Assembly: GCA_964035015.1 (NCBI GenBank)
Contig: OZ035997.1
Coordinates: 29,546,567 to 29,610,566 of the forward strand
Source of the DNA: Corallium rubrum
Taxonomy: Eukaryota; Cnidaria; Anthozoa; Scleralcyonacea; Coralliidae
Reading direction: 5' to 3'
DNA length: 64,000 nt
Of the stretch, positions 45,553 to 57,168 are shown one piece after another; position 1 is the stretch's first letter; each line of letters starts with the position of its first letter. The notes beneath the pieces were generated by a model. It did not search any database and was not told the origin of the DNA. It was given only the letters and a program-made list of their open reading frames with translations. The position numbers were made by a program, and so were the translations under genes.

Positions 45553-46185
45553 CATTACCAGAAATTTGGGTCATTTGTGCCGCTGCTCTCGGTCAGCGGC
45601 TATATTCGCCTAATAATATAATTATGTATTCTAGAATGTCTAATGAGTTTGATTCTAGTGTATTCTGGTATTTCTCATTGTTCAGGTCATTGAGTTCTTT
45701 GGAATTCGCCTAAATCGTGCATGTATGTACTGTGAAATCAAGCAAATTCAAACGCTTTTGGAAGTACCATGCCAGGGACAAATGAGGACCTTTATGTGCT
45801 CTTGAAGTAGACCGACTCATGCCGAATGCAACGCGAGTCGGGCACTTCGCATCGCCCGTAACGTTGTCGGTCAATTTGGCCAATTTCTATAACCTGTTTG
45901 CAAAGATTACTATGGCTAACACTATGGATAGTGGCACTTTCAGTGCAAAAATAAGACGAGCTAGGGAAGTACTTTGTCGTCGAAGTAAGCAAATGTTTTT
46001 TAGCTATAACTGTTGCTTAGTCCATGCTGAAGTCAAATCGAGTCGGGCAAGGAAGAAATATGTCACCGTTTAAGCAGAAGTTGAATTATGTTGTGCTCTC
46101 CTTATTATTTACTGTTGAGAATCTCCATTATTATTGTCCTTAATACGCACGCGCGCCACCATCTTGTCCCAAATTTCTGGTAATG
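45553..46185. mobile_element. 633-bp element with CATTACCAGAAATTTGGG ends
   Basis: Left CATTACCAGAAATTTGGGTC, right inverse CATTACCAGAAATTTGGGAC. It interrupts the reverse-oriented 46-bp array. Same end type as 38671-39731 but the interior differs. No clear duplication longer than two bases. No gene recognised. Confidence 0.65.
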
Positions 46186-46992
46186 GCTAAATGGCATACT
46201 ACGGTGCTGCCCACTACTAGCTATGAGTGTTGCTAAATGGCGTACTACGGTGCTGCCCACTACTCGCTATGAGTGTTGCTAAATGGCGTACTACGGTGCT
46301 GCCCACTACTCGCTATGAGTGTTTCTAAAATGGCGTACTACGGTGTTGTCCACTACTCTCTATGAGCGTTGCTAAATGGCGTACTACGGTGCTGTCTACT
46401 ACTCGCTATGAGTGTTGCTAAATGGCGTACTACGGTGCTGCCTACTACTAGCTATGAGTGCTGCTAAGAATGGCGTACTACGGTGCTGCCTACTACTAGC
46501 TATGAGTGCTGCTAAAAATGGCGTACTACGGTGCTGCCCACTACTAGCTATGAGTGTTGCTAAATGGCGTACTACGGTGCTGCCTACTACTAGCTATGAG
46601 TGTTGCTAAATGGCGTACTACGGTGCTGCCTACTACTCTCTATGAGTGTTGCTAAATGGCGTACTACGATGCTGCCCACTACTCTCTATGAGTGTTGCTA
46701 AATGGCGTACTACGGTGTTGTCCACTACTCTCTATGAGTGTTGCTAAATGGCGTACTACGGTGCTGCCCACTACTCTCTATGAGTGTTGCTAAATGGCGT
46801 ACTACGGTGCTGCCCACTACTCTCTATGAGCGTTGCTAAATGGCGTACTACGGTGCTGCCTACTACTAGCTATGAGTGTTGCTAAATGGCGTACTACGGT
46901 GTTGTCCACTACTCTCTATGAGTGTTGCTAAATGGCGTACTACGGTGTTGTCCACTACTCTCTACGAGTGTTGCTAAATGGCGTACTACGGT
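46186..46992 (-). repeat. 46-bp minisatellite, segment 3 (reverse)
   Basis: About 17 units of TTGCTAAATGGCGTACTACG + GTGCTGCCCACTACTCGCTA + TGAGTG with CTCTCTA, CTAGCTA and TGTTGTCC variants. Ends in CTACGGT, the left duplication of the foldback element. Confidence 0.95.
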
Positions 46993-48549
46993 CACAGAAT
47001 AAGGATCAACCAGAAGTCCAACTCGCGGAAAAATGTGTCCCATTATTTTTATGCGCATGCGCCAGTCCGCCATTTTGAAAGTAAGTGCACCCGGGAAATT
47101 ATCCCCCTCGTCCTTGCGACCCTCTGGCTCCTGTCGTCAATTACCCTTGGCCTTCTTGTCACCTTTTAATTAACTTTATATTGTTATCTATATATATAAA
47201 TAATATTTAGTTAAGTAAATAAGTAATTTACTTTAGAAAACGATTCTTTGGAGATAAAATTCTATGACCACGAGGTTATTGAAACTTCAGTACGCGGATA
47301 CTACGGGTAAAAGTCCGTGGCAAAAAAGTCCTGTACTCACGAAGCTGAGTTTTACATTTCTCGATTATGCCGACACATTCGTTTATAGAAGAAGATGGCT
47401 AAAATTTACAGAACTACGCGTTGTTGAAATACATCGGGTACGTATGTTGTTAGAAATTTTATAAACTTTCATTCGGTATATACATGTAGTTCAAATCATA
47501 GTGTTACCTGTAACTTTTTAAAATGTTCAAAATGTTCTGACCATTGACCATAAAAGTTTTAATACTTTTTCATATATTCAAAAGGTATGATCACTAATTT
47601 GCACCAAAAACGTTTTCAACTTCAACTAGAAATCTGCAAACTTTTCCACTCCTTTCATATTTGAATTAGCTTCTGTTCAAGAAATATCTTAGCTTCATGC
47701 CGGAAGTTTTTCTGAGGTTATAGCAAACAACCAAAACAACAAAAGGCAAAACAAACTTAAGAAATTCATCCATTTCAGACGGTCCACGTCAAAATAATGA
47801 TGTTTTTTTCATATTTTAAAATACTTCCCAGCAAGAAAATTAAAAGTTCTGATATGAATAGCACTTGACAGTATCCTCTGTTTCAAATATGCAGTTCAGG
47901 GTTGTGCGTTTAATATTTAAAAACAAAATCCAAAATTCTATAACACTTGTGAGGAGTCCATTTCCATTATATAATTCTTATTTTACGAACAATGGTGAGA
48001 ACATTTTGAACATTTTAAAAAGTTACAGGTAACATTAAAATTTGAATTATATACCAAATGAAAGCTTATAAAATTTCTAACAACATACGTACCCGATGTA
48101 TTTCAACAATGCGTAGTTCCGAAATTGTTAGCAATCTTTTTCCATAAACAAATGTGTCGGCAAAATCGAGAAATGTAAAACCCGGCTTTGCGAGTGCAGG
48201 ACTTTTTCCCCACGGGCTTTTACCCGTAGTATCCGTTCACTGAAGTTTTAATAAGCTCGTGGTCAAAGAATTCTATCTCCAAAGAATCGTCTTCTAAAGT
48301 AAATTACTTGTTTACTTAACTAAATATTATTTATACAGATAGATAACAATATAAAGTTAATTAAAAGGTCACACCGAGGCAAGCGTAATTGAATACAGGA
48401 GCCCGAGGGTCGCAAGGACGAGAGGGCTAATTTCCCGGGTGCACTTACTTTCAAAATGGCGCCGGGATCGCGAGGCCGACATTTCCCGAGGACGCTTACA
48501 TCAAAGGTGCCGACAGAGAGTTGGACTTCTGGTTGATCCTTATTCTGTG
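46993..48549. mobile_element. 1.56-kb foldback element with about 550-bp arms
   Basis: Begins CACAGAATAAGGATCAACCA and ends with its inverse. Target CTACGGT is duplicated at 46986-46992 and 48550-48556; removing the element restores a minisatellite unit. Arms 46993-47550 and about 47988-48549 have diverged noticeably, so the insertion is old. The central 440 bp is unique. No transposase; the 7-bp duplication does not settle the superfamily. Confidence 0.9.
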
Positions 48550-49092
48550 CTACGGTGCTGCCCACTACTCGCTATGAGTGTTGCTAAATGGCGTACTACG
48601 GTGCTGCCTACTACTAGCTATGAGTGCATGTTGCTAAAATGGCGCACTACGGTGCTGTTCACTACTCGCTATGAGTGTTGCTAAATGGCGTACTGCGGTG
48701 CTGCCCACTACTCGCTATGAGTGTTGCTAAATGGCGTACTACGGTGCTGCTTACTACTAGCTATGAGTGCATGTTGCTAAAATGGCGCACTACGGTGCTG
48801 CCCACTACTCGCTATGAGTGTTGCTAAAAATGGCGTACTGCGGTGCTGCCCACTACTCGCTATGAGTGTTGCTAAAAATGGCGTACTGCGGTGCTGCCCA
48901 CTACTCGCTATGAGTGTTGCTAAAAATGGCGTACTGCGGTGCTGCCCACTACTCGCTACGAGTGTTGCTAAATGGCGTACTGCGGTGCTGCCCACTACTA
49001 GCTATGAGTGTTGCTAAAAATGGTGTACTACGGTGCTGTCCAGGCCACTACTCGCTATGAGTGTTGCTAAAAATGGCGTACTGCGGTGCTGC
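48550..49092 (-). repeat. 46-bp minisatellite, segment 4 (reverse)
   Basis: About 11 units; variants with GCATGTTGCTAAAATGGCGC and GTACTGCGGTGC. Ends in GGTGCTGC, the left duplication of the next element. Confidence 0.95.
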
Positions 49093-50073
49093 CATAGAAA
49101 TAATAGACCTAGAATGCGTGCTCTGTCACGTGACAGGGGTCCAAATTAAATTTTATTTTGCCCTTATAAATCCGCCATTTTGAATTTTGCAAAGGGGTGG
49201 GATATATATACAACAATGATCGCGTCTCAAAATAAAGAATTGGAGGACGTTTCATAGGGATAAATTGGATACATGCAAGACAACAAATCAGCCACATACA
49301 CGTTAGCATAAAATAAAACAATTTTCAAGACACTTGTTTCATTAAAAGTATTAAAAACTATAAGTTCAAAATTATATTTCGATCAATTCACCACAATTAC
49401 AAAAAGCAACAAAAAGTGCTATACCTGAAACTCAGAAATTGTCTGCATCAAAGCCCGTTTAAAAGAAAAGAAAATAATCAAATACGTAATGGAAACTAGG
49501 AGAAAATCTTTAAAAAAACACGAATTTAATATGTCAATATAAATAAATATGCCGAAAAGACTGATGTATAAAAAGTATGACAGGTGCATAAACATATTTT
49601 ATATTTCAAAAATCACAAGCTAGAAATCCTTATTAGATTGGATAAAAAAGAGGAAAAAAACACTTACTGTCTCCTGGATTAATCCTCCACATTCAGTATA
49701 AATCACATACAGATTGGCAAGTGGGAATCATTCAAATATAATGTAAAACAGTAAAAACACTAAAACCATTCGTATTAAAAGGCCGCTATCGTCGCTGCAT
49801 GTCTACATCCAGAGTTTAATGTTCGAAATGTTTTGGCGAAGGATATTGCACTTCATCTTTATAAAATTCACCAATCCAGCAAGTTTTCCGGTACAAAAAA
49901 CAAAGAAATTCTGTGCTAAAATACATCCATCACTCCACAACATCACCAACCGCAGCCGTGTTAAAAAGTCTTGGGGCGAGTTCCTTTTGCCCTTATAAAT
50001 CCGCCATTTTGTGGCGACAATTTTTTGACTGACGAGAGATAGGAGCACGCATTCTAGGTATAATATTTCTATG
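49093..50073. mobile_element. 981-bp hAT-like non-autonomous element
   Basis: Ends CATAGAAATAATAGACCTAG and the near-perfect inverse. Target GGTGCTGC duplicated exactly (49085-49092, 50074-50081). TIR homology runs about 35 bp; subterminal TTTTGCCCTTATAAATCCGC also recurs at the other end but in direct orientation (49156, 49985). An 8-bp duplication fits hAT (or P); no protein is recognised. Confidence 0.85.
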
Positions 50074-50580
50074 GGTGCTGCCCACTACTCGCTATGAGTG
50101 TTGCTAAAAATGGTGTACTACGGTGCTGCCCACTACTAGCTATGAGTGTTGCTAAAAATGGTGTACTACGGTGCTGTCCACTACTCGCTATGAGTGTTGC
50201 TAAAAATGGCGTATACTGCGGTGCTGCCCACTACTCGCTATGAGTGTTGCTAAAAATGGCGTACTACGGTGCTGCCTACTACTAGCTATGAGTGTTGCTA
50301 AATGGCGTACTACGGTGCTGTCCACTACTAGCTATGAGTGTTGCTAAAATGGCGTACTACGGTGCTGCCCACTACTCACTATGAGTGTTGCTAAGTGGCG
50401 TACTACGGTGCTGCCCACTACTCGCTATGAGGGTTGCTAAATGGCGTACTACGGTGCTGCCCACTACCCTCCCAACTACTCGCTACGAGTGCTGCTAAAA
50501 TGGCGTACTACGGTGCTGCCCACTACTCGCTATGAGTGTTGCTACGGTGCTGCCCACTGCTCTATATTAGTGTTGCTAGG
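50074..50580 (-). repeat. 46-bp minisatellite, segment 5 (reverse)
   Basis: About 11 units, the last ones rearranged (CACTACCCTCCCAACTACTC near 50462). End of the whole array. Confidence 0.94.
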
Positions 50581-50686
50581 TGAGTATTGTGTCCATTTGG
50601 ATGATTCCGACTGGTGTGGGTTCAGATACGTACGGTACTTGGAAGGGTGACATCCTGGCTCTGTTGGTTCCAGCATATCACTTATG

Positions 50687-50790
50687 GTGGTCTGCTCAAG
50701 ATCCTGCATGGATGGATCTTAACCTGGATCCAAGTACCGCTATTCGCTCCATGTCCCCACCGGGTTACGGCTTGCACCTACTGATCTCTA
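50687..50790 (+). repeat. dispersed repeat, GATCCTGCATGGATGGATCT type, copy 1
   Basis: About 100 bp matching 58456-58560, with a partial third copy at 55646-55700. Contains CCTGGATCCAAGTACCGCTA and ACCGGGTTACGGCTTGCACC. Function unknown; could be a SINE or MITE fragment. Confidence 0.75.
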
Positions 50791-51166
50791 TATAAACTGG
50801 ATGGGGTATGAGGCCGGATTTTGCGTGCCAGCTGTATGATAGCGTGACCACTACCCAAGATGGCCGCCACCAAAGTTCATAAGCATTCGTAGATTGAAAA
50901 CAGACATAAAAAGTTATTTTAAGAAAATTTAAACGAATGTAATGACAGAAGAAGTACTCAATAAGGTTTAAGACGCTAATTTCTTGTATTTGTTTCTGTT
51001 ACTGAGCTATAAAACCTTTAAATTTCGTTGTTTTTCTTCAGTGCCGACAACGAAGAAACTTCACGATAATATAAACAGAAAAACAGACTATAAAATCTAC
51101 AAAGAATTCAATTCCAAGTCTTAAATTTTTGTGTACTTGCCATCTTTTTAACCCTGGGGAACCCAT

Positions 51167-51335
51167 GGGGTCACATATGACCCCACTATATTAAAAGCCC
51201 ATTGTTAGTGACATGTTTGTTGCTAATCATAAAAGATGAGTTATTAGTGAACATGTGAAACGTATTTTGGTGAGGTTTTTGCGAATTTGTGTTGCATACA
51301 GCAAGTTGTAAAATCGATGGGTCACATATGACCCA
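51167..51335. promoter_or_regulatory. GGGTCA-CATA-TGACCC dyads at piggyBac left end
   Basis: 18-bp interrupted palindromes at 51167-51184 and 51318-51335; a third is at 52772-52789 near the right end. Their subterminal placement suggests transposase-binding sites (inference). Confidence 0.6.
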
Positions 51336-51540
51336 CTGGGTTACTGTGGACGTTTTTGTCATTTTTATCCAGTGGTCAGATTTTCGAAAGGTGATAAAGT
51401 ATAGTGATGGATTAGCATATATATCAAATCAATACTTTACACCAACTTGGCTAGGGTTTTGTAGAATTATTGTTTGGGTAGAATATAAAGGTTCTGTTTA
51501 TTTATAGTGTCTGTTTTCTTTTTTCATCATTCAGTTTATC

Positions 51541-52613
51541 ATGGCTAGCAGTAGAAAGCAAGATCATCTTTATACTGTTGAGCAAGTTTTCGATGAACTT
51601 GAAGTAATGTCAGCCTAGGTGGCCCAAGCGATGAGTCGGATAGTGATGAAGTCTATGTCCCAGGTAACATTGATAATTTAGAGAGTAGTGACTCTGAAAG
51701 TGACCATGAACACTTATCAGAGGTGAATGATGAATCAAGTGGTGATGATGATAATGATGATGTACCTCTCGCAAGAAGATTGGCCATCACCAAAAAGGGG
51801 AAAACCAAGACCAAACCAAAATATAGATGGTGAAAAAAAGATTTTGAAGCACCCCAAGATCTATTTCAGGGTGAAATGGTTGAACCAACAGATCCAACTG
51901 GAATAACAGAGACACCTTTACTCTACTTCAAGTAGTTTGTGACAAAAGAAATGATAGAACTGATTGTGGAGTATACCAATAGATACAGTGTCCAAAAGAA
52001 TGGTAAATGTGTAAATACATCGGTGAAAGAAATTGAACAAGTACTGGGCATGTTCTTCAAAATGGGCATTGTTGAGATGCCTGCAATACGGATATACTAG
52101 GAAAAGGAAACTCGTACATCATCAGGGAATACAATACCCACATGGGTGGTGTTGATATGCTGGATGCCCACATCTCCCGCTGTAAGTATTCCAGTCGAAC
52201 ACGGAGATGGTACCTTATACTCTTCTGGCATTTTACCAGTGTTGGGGTAATCAATGCATGGCTCCTGTATAAGCGTGACTGTTCCCTGCTGGGAATCACA
52301 GGCAAGAGTGTGATGAAGCTGCGCCAATTCCAGTCCAAGGTTGCACAAGCACTGATTGAATGTGGAACCACCAGAAAGTCAGCTAGACCATCCCTTGATG
52401 AGGAAACATTGCCCACACCACCAAAGATAATCCGTGTTGAGCCTTGTGAAGATGCACGTTTCGACCAAATTGCGCACTGGCCAGTGAAGAGACAAGCGTC
52501 GTCGCTGTGCTGTCTGCAAGACCATCAAAACTGACACATGTTGTGAGAAATGTGATGTTCCTCTGTGTTTCAATGAGCGCAGAAATTGCTACAAACTGTA
52601 TCATATAAAGTAA
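51541..52613 (+). pseudogene. piggyBac transposase (core deleted, several stops)
   Basis: ATG at 51541 starts an acidic N-terminal region (SDESDSDEVYVPG; runs of Asp). Next is VNTSVKEIEQVLGMFFKMGI, the start of the transposase domain, up to about 52098. The sequence then jumps to YIIREYNTHMGGVDMLD, which normally lies near the domain's C-terminal part, so most of the catalytic core is missing. It continues RRWYLILFWHF ... NAWLLYKRD and ends in a Cys-rich finger, CAVCKTIKTDTCCEKCDVPL then CFNERRNCYKLYH, the C-terminal domain of many piggyBac proteins. Frameshifts and stops (for example TAG near 51616 and TGA near 51831) also occur. Confidence 0.9.
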
Positions 52614-52896
52614 AAACTATGGTAACTTTGTATATATGACAAGCTAGTATGTTATACTAGTGCCTTCTTTCAATGCCTTAGACATTGTCATCATAACAGT
52701 AAAATAGTTTTGTTCAAACTCTGATATTTATATATTCTAGTAGTGACAGTAAATATCACAGAAAGACCCAGTGGGTCACATATGACCCGAGCCCTAAATC
52801 TAAGGCAAATTGACAAAAATCAAAAAAACATATTTTTTTTAGTTTATTTAGCCTGATAAAAGATGATAAAAGATGTCTTGGGTTCCCCAGGGTTAA

Positions 52897-53720
52897 AGTG
52901 CCTATGAAATGAAATTTCACTTCATTTGCAAGAGCATCAAAAAGTAGGACAATATGCAGTTTACCGTTCCTTGATATCTTTTATACTTCCAGAGTTATAA
53001 AGACTTAAAGATGTCAAAATGAAGAAAAAATATGGCGCAAACAAATTGCTGATTCAGCACAAATTGTGATGTCAAATTTGGTGAATGTTCAAATGAACCT
53101 TTGCACACATATAGTAATAAAGATGATGTATGATGTATATAGTGCAAGATGAAACACAGTTGATAATATCACCAATTTTGTTGTCAAGGTAACACTGTTG
53201 TACCCAGGCCCCTTGCACGGATTTTATATATAAACCACCTTCTCTGTCCTGATAAGGATAAAATATCAAACAAGTGCTTGTCATACCTATGCATGCCTAA
53301 AATACGTTTATACTATAATAATTTGCAAATTATGCCCACAGAGATAAATACATGGTGTTTTATAAAATCCGTGTAATGGGGCCTGGGTACAACAGTGTTA
53401 CCTGGCAAACAAAATTGGTGATATTATCAACTGTGTTTCATCTTGCACTACATGTGTGCAAAGGTGCATTTGATTCTGACACATAGTAACTGAGCTATAG
53501 TTCATTTAAACATTCACCAAATTAACATGCAAACCACATAACGTCACAATTTGTGCTGAATCAGCAATTTGTTTGTGCCATATTTTTTCTTCATTTTGAC
53601 ATCTTTAAATCTTTATAACTCTGGAACTATAAAAGATATCAAGGAACGGTAAACTGCATATGTCCTACTTTTTGATGCTCTTTCAAATGAAGCAATAAAA
53701 AATTTCCTTTCATAGGCACT
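52897..53720. mobile_element. 824-bp foldback MITE with AGTGCCTATGAAA ends, TTAA target
   Basis: Arms of roughly 380 bp, AGTGCCTATGAAATGAAATT ... AATTTCCTTTCATAGGCACT, flanked by TTAA (52893-52896, 53721-53724). Its left TTAA is also the right TTAA of the piggyBac element. TTAA duplication with such ends suits a Kolobok- or piggyBac-type MITE; which is undecided. No ORF. Confidence 0.88.
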
Positions 53721-53743
53721 TTAAACAGTGAAAACTAAACGAA

Positions 53744-54493
53744 CCGGTGTCACAGGAAATGTGTCCCCCCCAAAAATGTGTCCCCCCCAGGGACAGATTT
53801 CCTAGGAAATATGTCCCCCTCTTCGGAAATTTGTTCCCCCCTCAGAATGATTCCTTACAGGATAATTGATATACGTGTAATGTGGACAAAACTTTTTAAA
53901 AGTAAAAAATATATATTTCTGAATGATAAATTATAACAGCTAAGTATATATTTACAAAAACTGCAATATATAAACTTATTTATTTAATAAAAACTTTGGC
54001 TTAATTGGACTGTCACTAAGTTTTGATGGTGGAACACATGAATGGCAAAAGCCATTCCTGATCACCTACCCCCAGAATGGCAAAGAATGGCACATGCATG
54101 GCAAAGCCAGCATCACCTATTTCCCAGCTACTACGTACACCAGTATGCATGACCAATACGGTTCGCTTTTGAGAGTCATCGCTCATTGAAAAAAGGCGTC
54201 TACTGCGTTTGTGAATGCATAATAAATACTTCCGTATATACCGTTTTTTGAAAAACGGCAAACTACACTATTATAATAATAACAAAGCAAGAAAATGGTG
54301 AGCTGGCGAGAATTTCGACAACGAAATACTAACGTTTCACGCGGAACCCTTCATTAACCTCGAGCCAACACGCTCTTGGCGTAAAGCAGACAGCAAATTT
54401 TAATAATAGCGAGGGTCTTTGGTGAAGGAAAATTTCGAGTTTAAGAATATATGCAGGCCAGCAAACACACACACACATATATATTGTGTGTGT

Positions 54494-54536
<43 letters not shown>

Positions 54537-55434
54537 GGGCTGCATATATTCTTAAACTCGAAATTTTCTTTCTCGGCACACATATATATATCAGTATATA
54601 TATATATTGATATAGTGTGCCGTGCATATATATAGTGTGCCTCTTCCTTTTCATACGCCTCCATTTTTTGCGAAGTCCAATTTCGTAGACGTCTGATATT
54701 TTCTCTTACTGAGTGCATATGGCTATCAGACTGTTCCACGTTATTCGATAGTTTTGGTGTCAAAATAATGAAAGAGAACGTCCGAAAGCCAGCTCGCGGA
54801 AGTGCATTGGTCATGCTGAATTTCCAATTTATTAGTTAAATAGATGTTCAAGTTTCGTTTTTTTATTGATTGTAACATCGTTGAGCTGATGTTTCAAAGC
54901 GTTGAAACAAACCTCGGTTTTCGGGTCTGGCACACTCTGAAAAAGGCACTATTTCAGCACGGGTTTTTCTCCGAAGCACTCGGTTTCAAAAATAGAAAAA
55001 CAAATACATTAATCATTGCCGACTGTGATTAACATTTCAATGGCACCGTGGGAGACCTTTCAGTATAAATCGAATATACTTACATACGGCAAATCACAAA
55101 CGGAAGCTTTCAGTCTGAACATACAACTTGTCCTAACTTCTAACGGCTGATTTCGAACTGCAGTTTGCGGTGTGCCGTAAATGTGCGATCTATTCTTTAT
55201 TATTTAAGGCCTCTAATATAGATGTATACCGTCTCGGGCAGTAATTAGTAGGACCCTTCAGAAATATATATTTTTTACTTTTAAAAAGTTTTGTCCACAT
55301 TACACGTATATCAATTATCCTGTAAGGAATCATTCTGAGGGGGGGACAAATTTCCGAAGAGGGGGACATATTTCCTAGGAAATGTGTCCCTGGGGGGACA
55401 CATTTTGGGGGGGACACATTTACTGGGACACCGG
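53744..55434. mobile_element. foldback element with C-tract ends, copy E1
   Basis: Left CCGGTGTCACAGGAAATGTG followed by CCCCCCC tracts; right is the inverse (GGGACACCGG). Arms of about 240 bp include CAGAATGATTCCTTACAGGA and GTGTAATGTGGACAAAAC. Interior is shared with E2 (59776-61627): GATGGTGGAACACATGAATG, TTCGACAACGAAATACT, ACGTTTCACGCGGAACCC. No duplication is evident. No coding region recognised. Confidence 0.8.
54428..54568. repeat. 141-bp inverted repeat around (CA)n/(TG)n
   Basis: GAAAATTTCGAGTTTAAGAA at 54428 returns inverted, ending 54568, with CA/TG repeats as the inner stem. Could extrude as a cruciform. Sits inside E1 only; the equivalent site in E2 lacks it. Confidence 0.9.
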
Positions 55435-55788
55435 CATCTGTTGTTTACTTTACGGCTTTCCGACTCCCCCGGCACAAAGTACTTAATATTGCCTCCCGGA
55501 TAATCCGACCGAGCTGACGTCGAGATTGCTATGCCAGTCAAGTTTGGGATTGGGAACAAGTTCTAAGGCCGCAATGCGTCATATGTTCCACTACGTAAGA
55601 CGGCGGCGACTGACACAAAATGTTTGACTGCTAGACATAGGGAATGTCTCCCCATGCCCCCACCGGGCTACGGCTTGCACCAACCTTCCAAACAGGTAAG
55701 AAAAAGGTGAACGAGGATGTTAACAGCTGATCGGATACGAAAAACCGCACGGTGTTAATTCGTCTTCATTGTTAAAGTTATAATATCC
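55435..55788. other. unassigned, with X-family and dispersed-repeat fragments
   Basis: Contains a partial ACCGGGCTACGGCTTGCACC repeat (55646-55700) and a fragment of repeat X (AAAAACCGCACGGTGTTAAT ... GTTATAATATCCA, 55740-55788). No gene recognised. Confidence 0.6.
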
Positions 55789-55932
55789 AATTATTGGATG
55801 AGGTTGAGCATGATATCAAGAATTATCAAGGCCGAGGTTTGTGTTATCTGCCGAAGCCGAAGGCTGAGGCGGATAACACAAACAGAGGCCTTGATAATTC
55901 TTGATATCATGCGATAACCGAATTCAATAATT
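55789..55932. mobile_element. 144-bp palindromic MITE
   Basis: Almost the entire length folds on itself: CATGATATCAAGAATTATCA and AGGTTTGTGTTATC pair with their inverses around GAAGCCGAAGGC. It interrupts a repeat X fragment right after TATAATATCCA. Confidence 0.85.
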
Positions 55933-56269
55933 GTTTTATTATACAATTATAAATGTAGAAGCCTTTAGAAAGTTTTTTACAAAGTTAGGTAAAAATAGTA
56001 AATATTCATACCGTCTTCAATTCGAGGTTCGCTAACTTTTTTCGCTTTCAAATACAATTTTCTCTTTCAAACACTGCTTTAAACTCTAACAGCTGTATGT
56101 GTAGCTCGCTTGTTTTTTCTTGGTGGTTTTAGCGTCAACAAAACGTGCCAAATCCGCCGGATTATTCCGCTTCTGATCTTCACTCCTAAGGACGGCCGCC
56201 ATGTTTGTTTTGTTCAAACCGCTGGCCAGCGCGTCACAGGTTTTTAGCCAATCACAGTCGAGATTGTAT

Positions 56270-56590
56270 CAGTATTGTATAATAAATAGAGGATATTACA
56301 CGGCTGCGCGAAGATATGAATTTTATCTTCGAGTGCAATCTCGTTCCCAGAGCCTACGTTCCCCATCCGGGAAAATATTTTACGAATGAGTAAAATATCG
56401 GTTTTACCACGAGAAGATAAAATTCATATCTTCAAGCCAGCGTGTAATTTTCTTTTTATTATATAGATTCAATGCAAAAAGAGGTAAAATTCTTAATGAC
56501 GTCATCGATATCTTCACTAGTGAGGATATGGAAAATACAAGACTGCATATTTTCTAATAAAACACTCGCATCTATATAATAAATCGAGTT
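56270..56590 (+). mobile_element. palindromic MITE, member 1 of an inverted pair
   Basis: GGATATTACACGG ... GAAGATATGAATTTTATCTT ... TACCACGAGAAGATAAAATT ... TTTCTAATAAAACACTCGCA. It carries a 35-bp insertion-like segment, CAATCTCGTTCCCAGAGCCT (56336), similar to the CAAYCTCG MITE ends. Matches 56889-57168 in inverse orientation. Confidence 0.8.
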
Positions 56591-56888
56591 ATTATACTGT
56601 AGAAACTGACTTTATATAGTTACAAAGTTCACAAAAAAATTTATCATGGATTGGTAAATTTTACATACCACAAGACTGCGATTCATTTAAGATGCTGATC
56701 CTCCGTTGATAACCGAATGCAGCTATGACAACTTAGTCAAATTTATGAATTTGAAATTTATTGTACTGTAATTAAATAACTGCAAGAAGTGAACCCATGC
56801 ACATGCGGGTTCGTTAATCCTATGGTATTTTTTTATTCAGTTTGCATGAGGTTCGAGAATATATGACGAGACAGTTAGTGGATATTAT

Positions 56889-57168
56889 TATATAGATGCG
56901 AGTGTTTTATTAGAAAATATGCAGTGTCGTATTTTCCATATCTTCACTAGTGAAGATATCGATGACGTCATTAAGAATTTTACCTCTTTTTGCATTGAAT
57001 CTATATAATAAAAAGAAAATTACACGCTGGCTTGAAGATATGAATTTTATCTTCTCGTGGTAAAAACGATATTTTACTCATTCGCTAGGCTCATTCGTAA
57101 AATATTGTTTTCACCACTCGAAGATAAAATCCATATCTTCGCACCACCGTGTAATATCCTCTATATAT
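56889..57168 (-). mobile_element. palindromic MITE, member 2 of an inverted pair
   Basis: Inverse of 56270-56590 without the CAATCTCG segment. It is inserted in repeat X copy C between GGATATTATT and ATATATCTGATTGG. Confidence 0.8.

Larger units (their letters stand above)
51152..52892 (+). mobile_element. piggyBac element with internal deletion
   Basis: Ends CCCTGGGGAACCCA and inverse TGGGTTCCCCAGGG, flanked by TTAA on both sides (51148-51151, 52893-52896), the diagnostic piggyBac target. It contains broken transposase segments and three copies of an interrupted palindrome, GGGTCA-CATA-TGACCC. At 1741 bp it is shorter than typical autonomous members. Confidence 0.95.

Noticed and set aside
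45553-46185. A defined target-site duplication for the CATTACCAG element
   Set aside because: Flanks (GTGTTG / GCTAAAT) allow at most one or two ambiguous bases.
46412-49017. Several 63-81 residue frames with repeated CCPLLAMSVAKNGVLR
   Set aside because: Generated by the 46-bp minisatellite.
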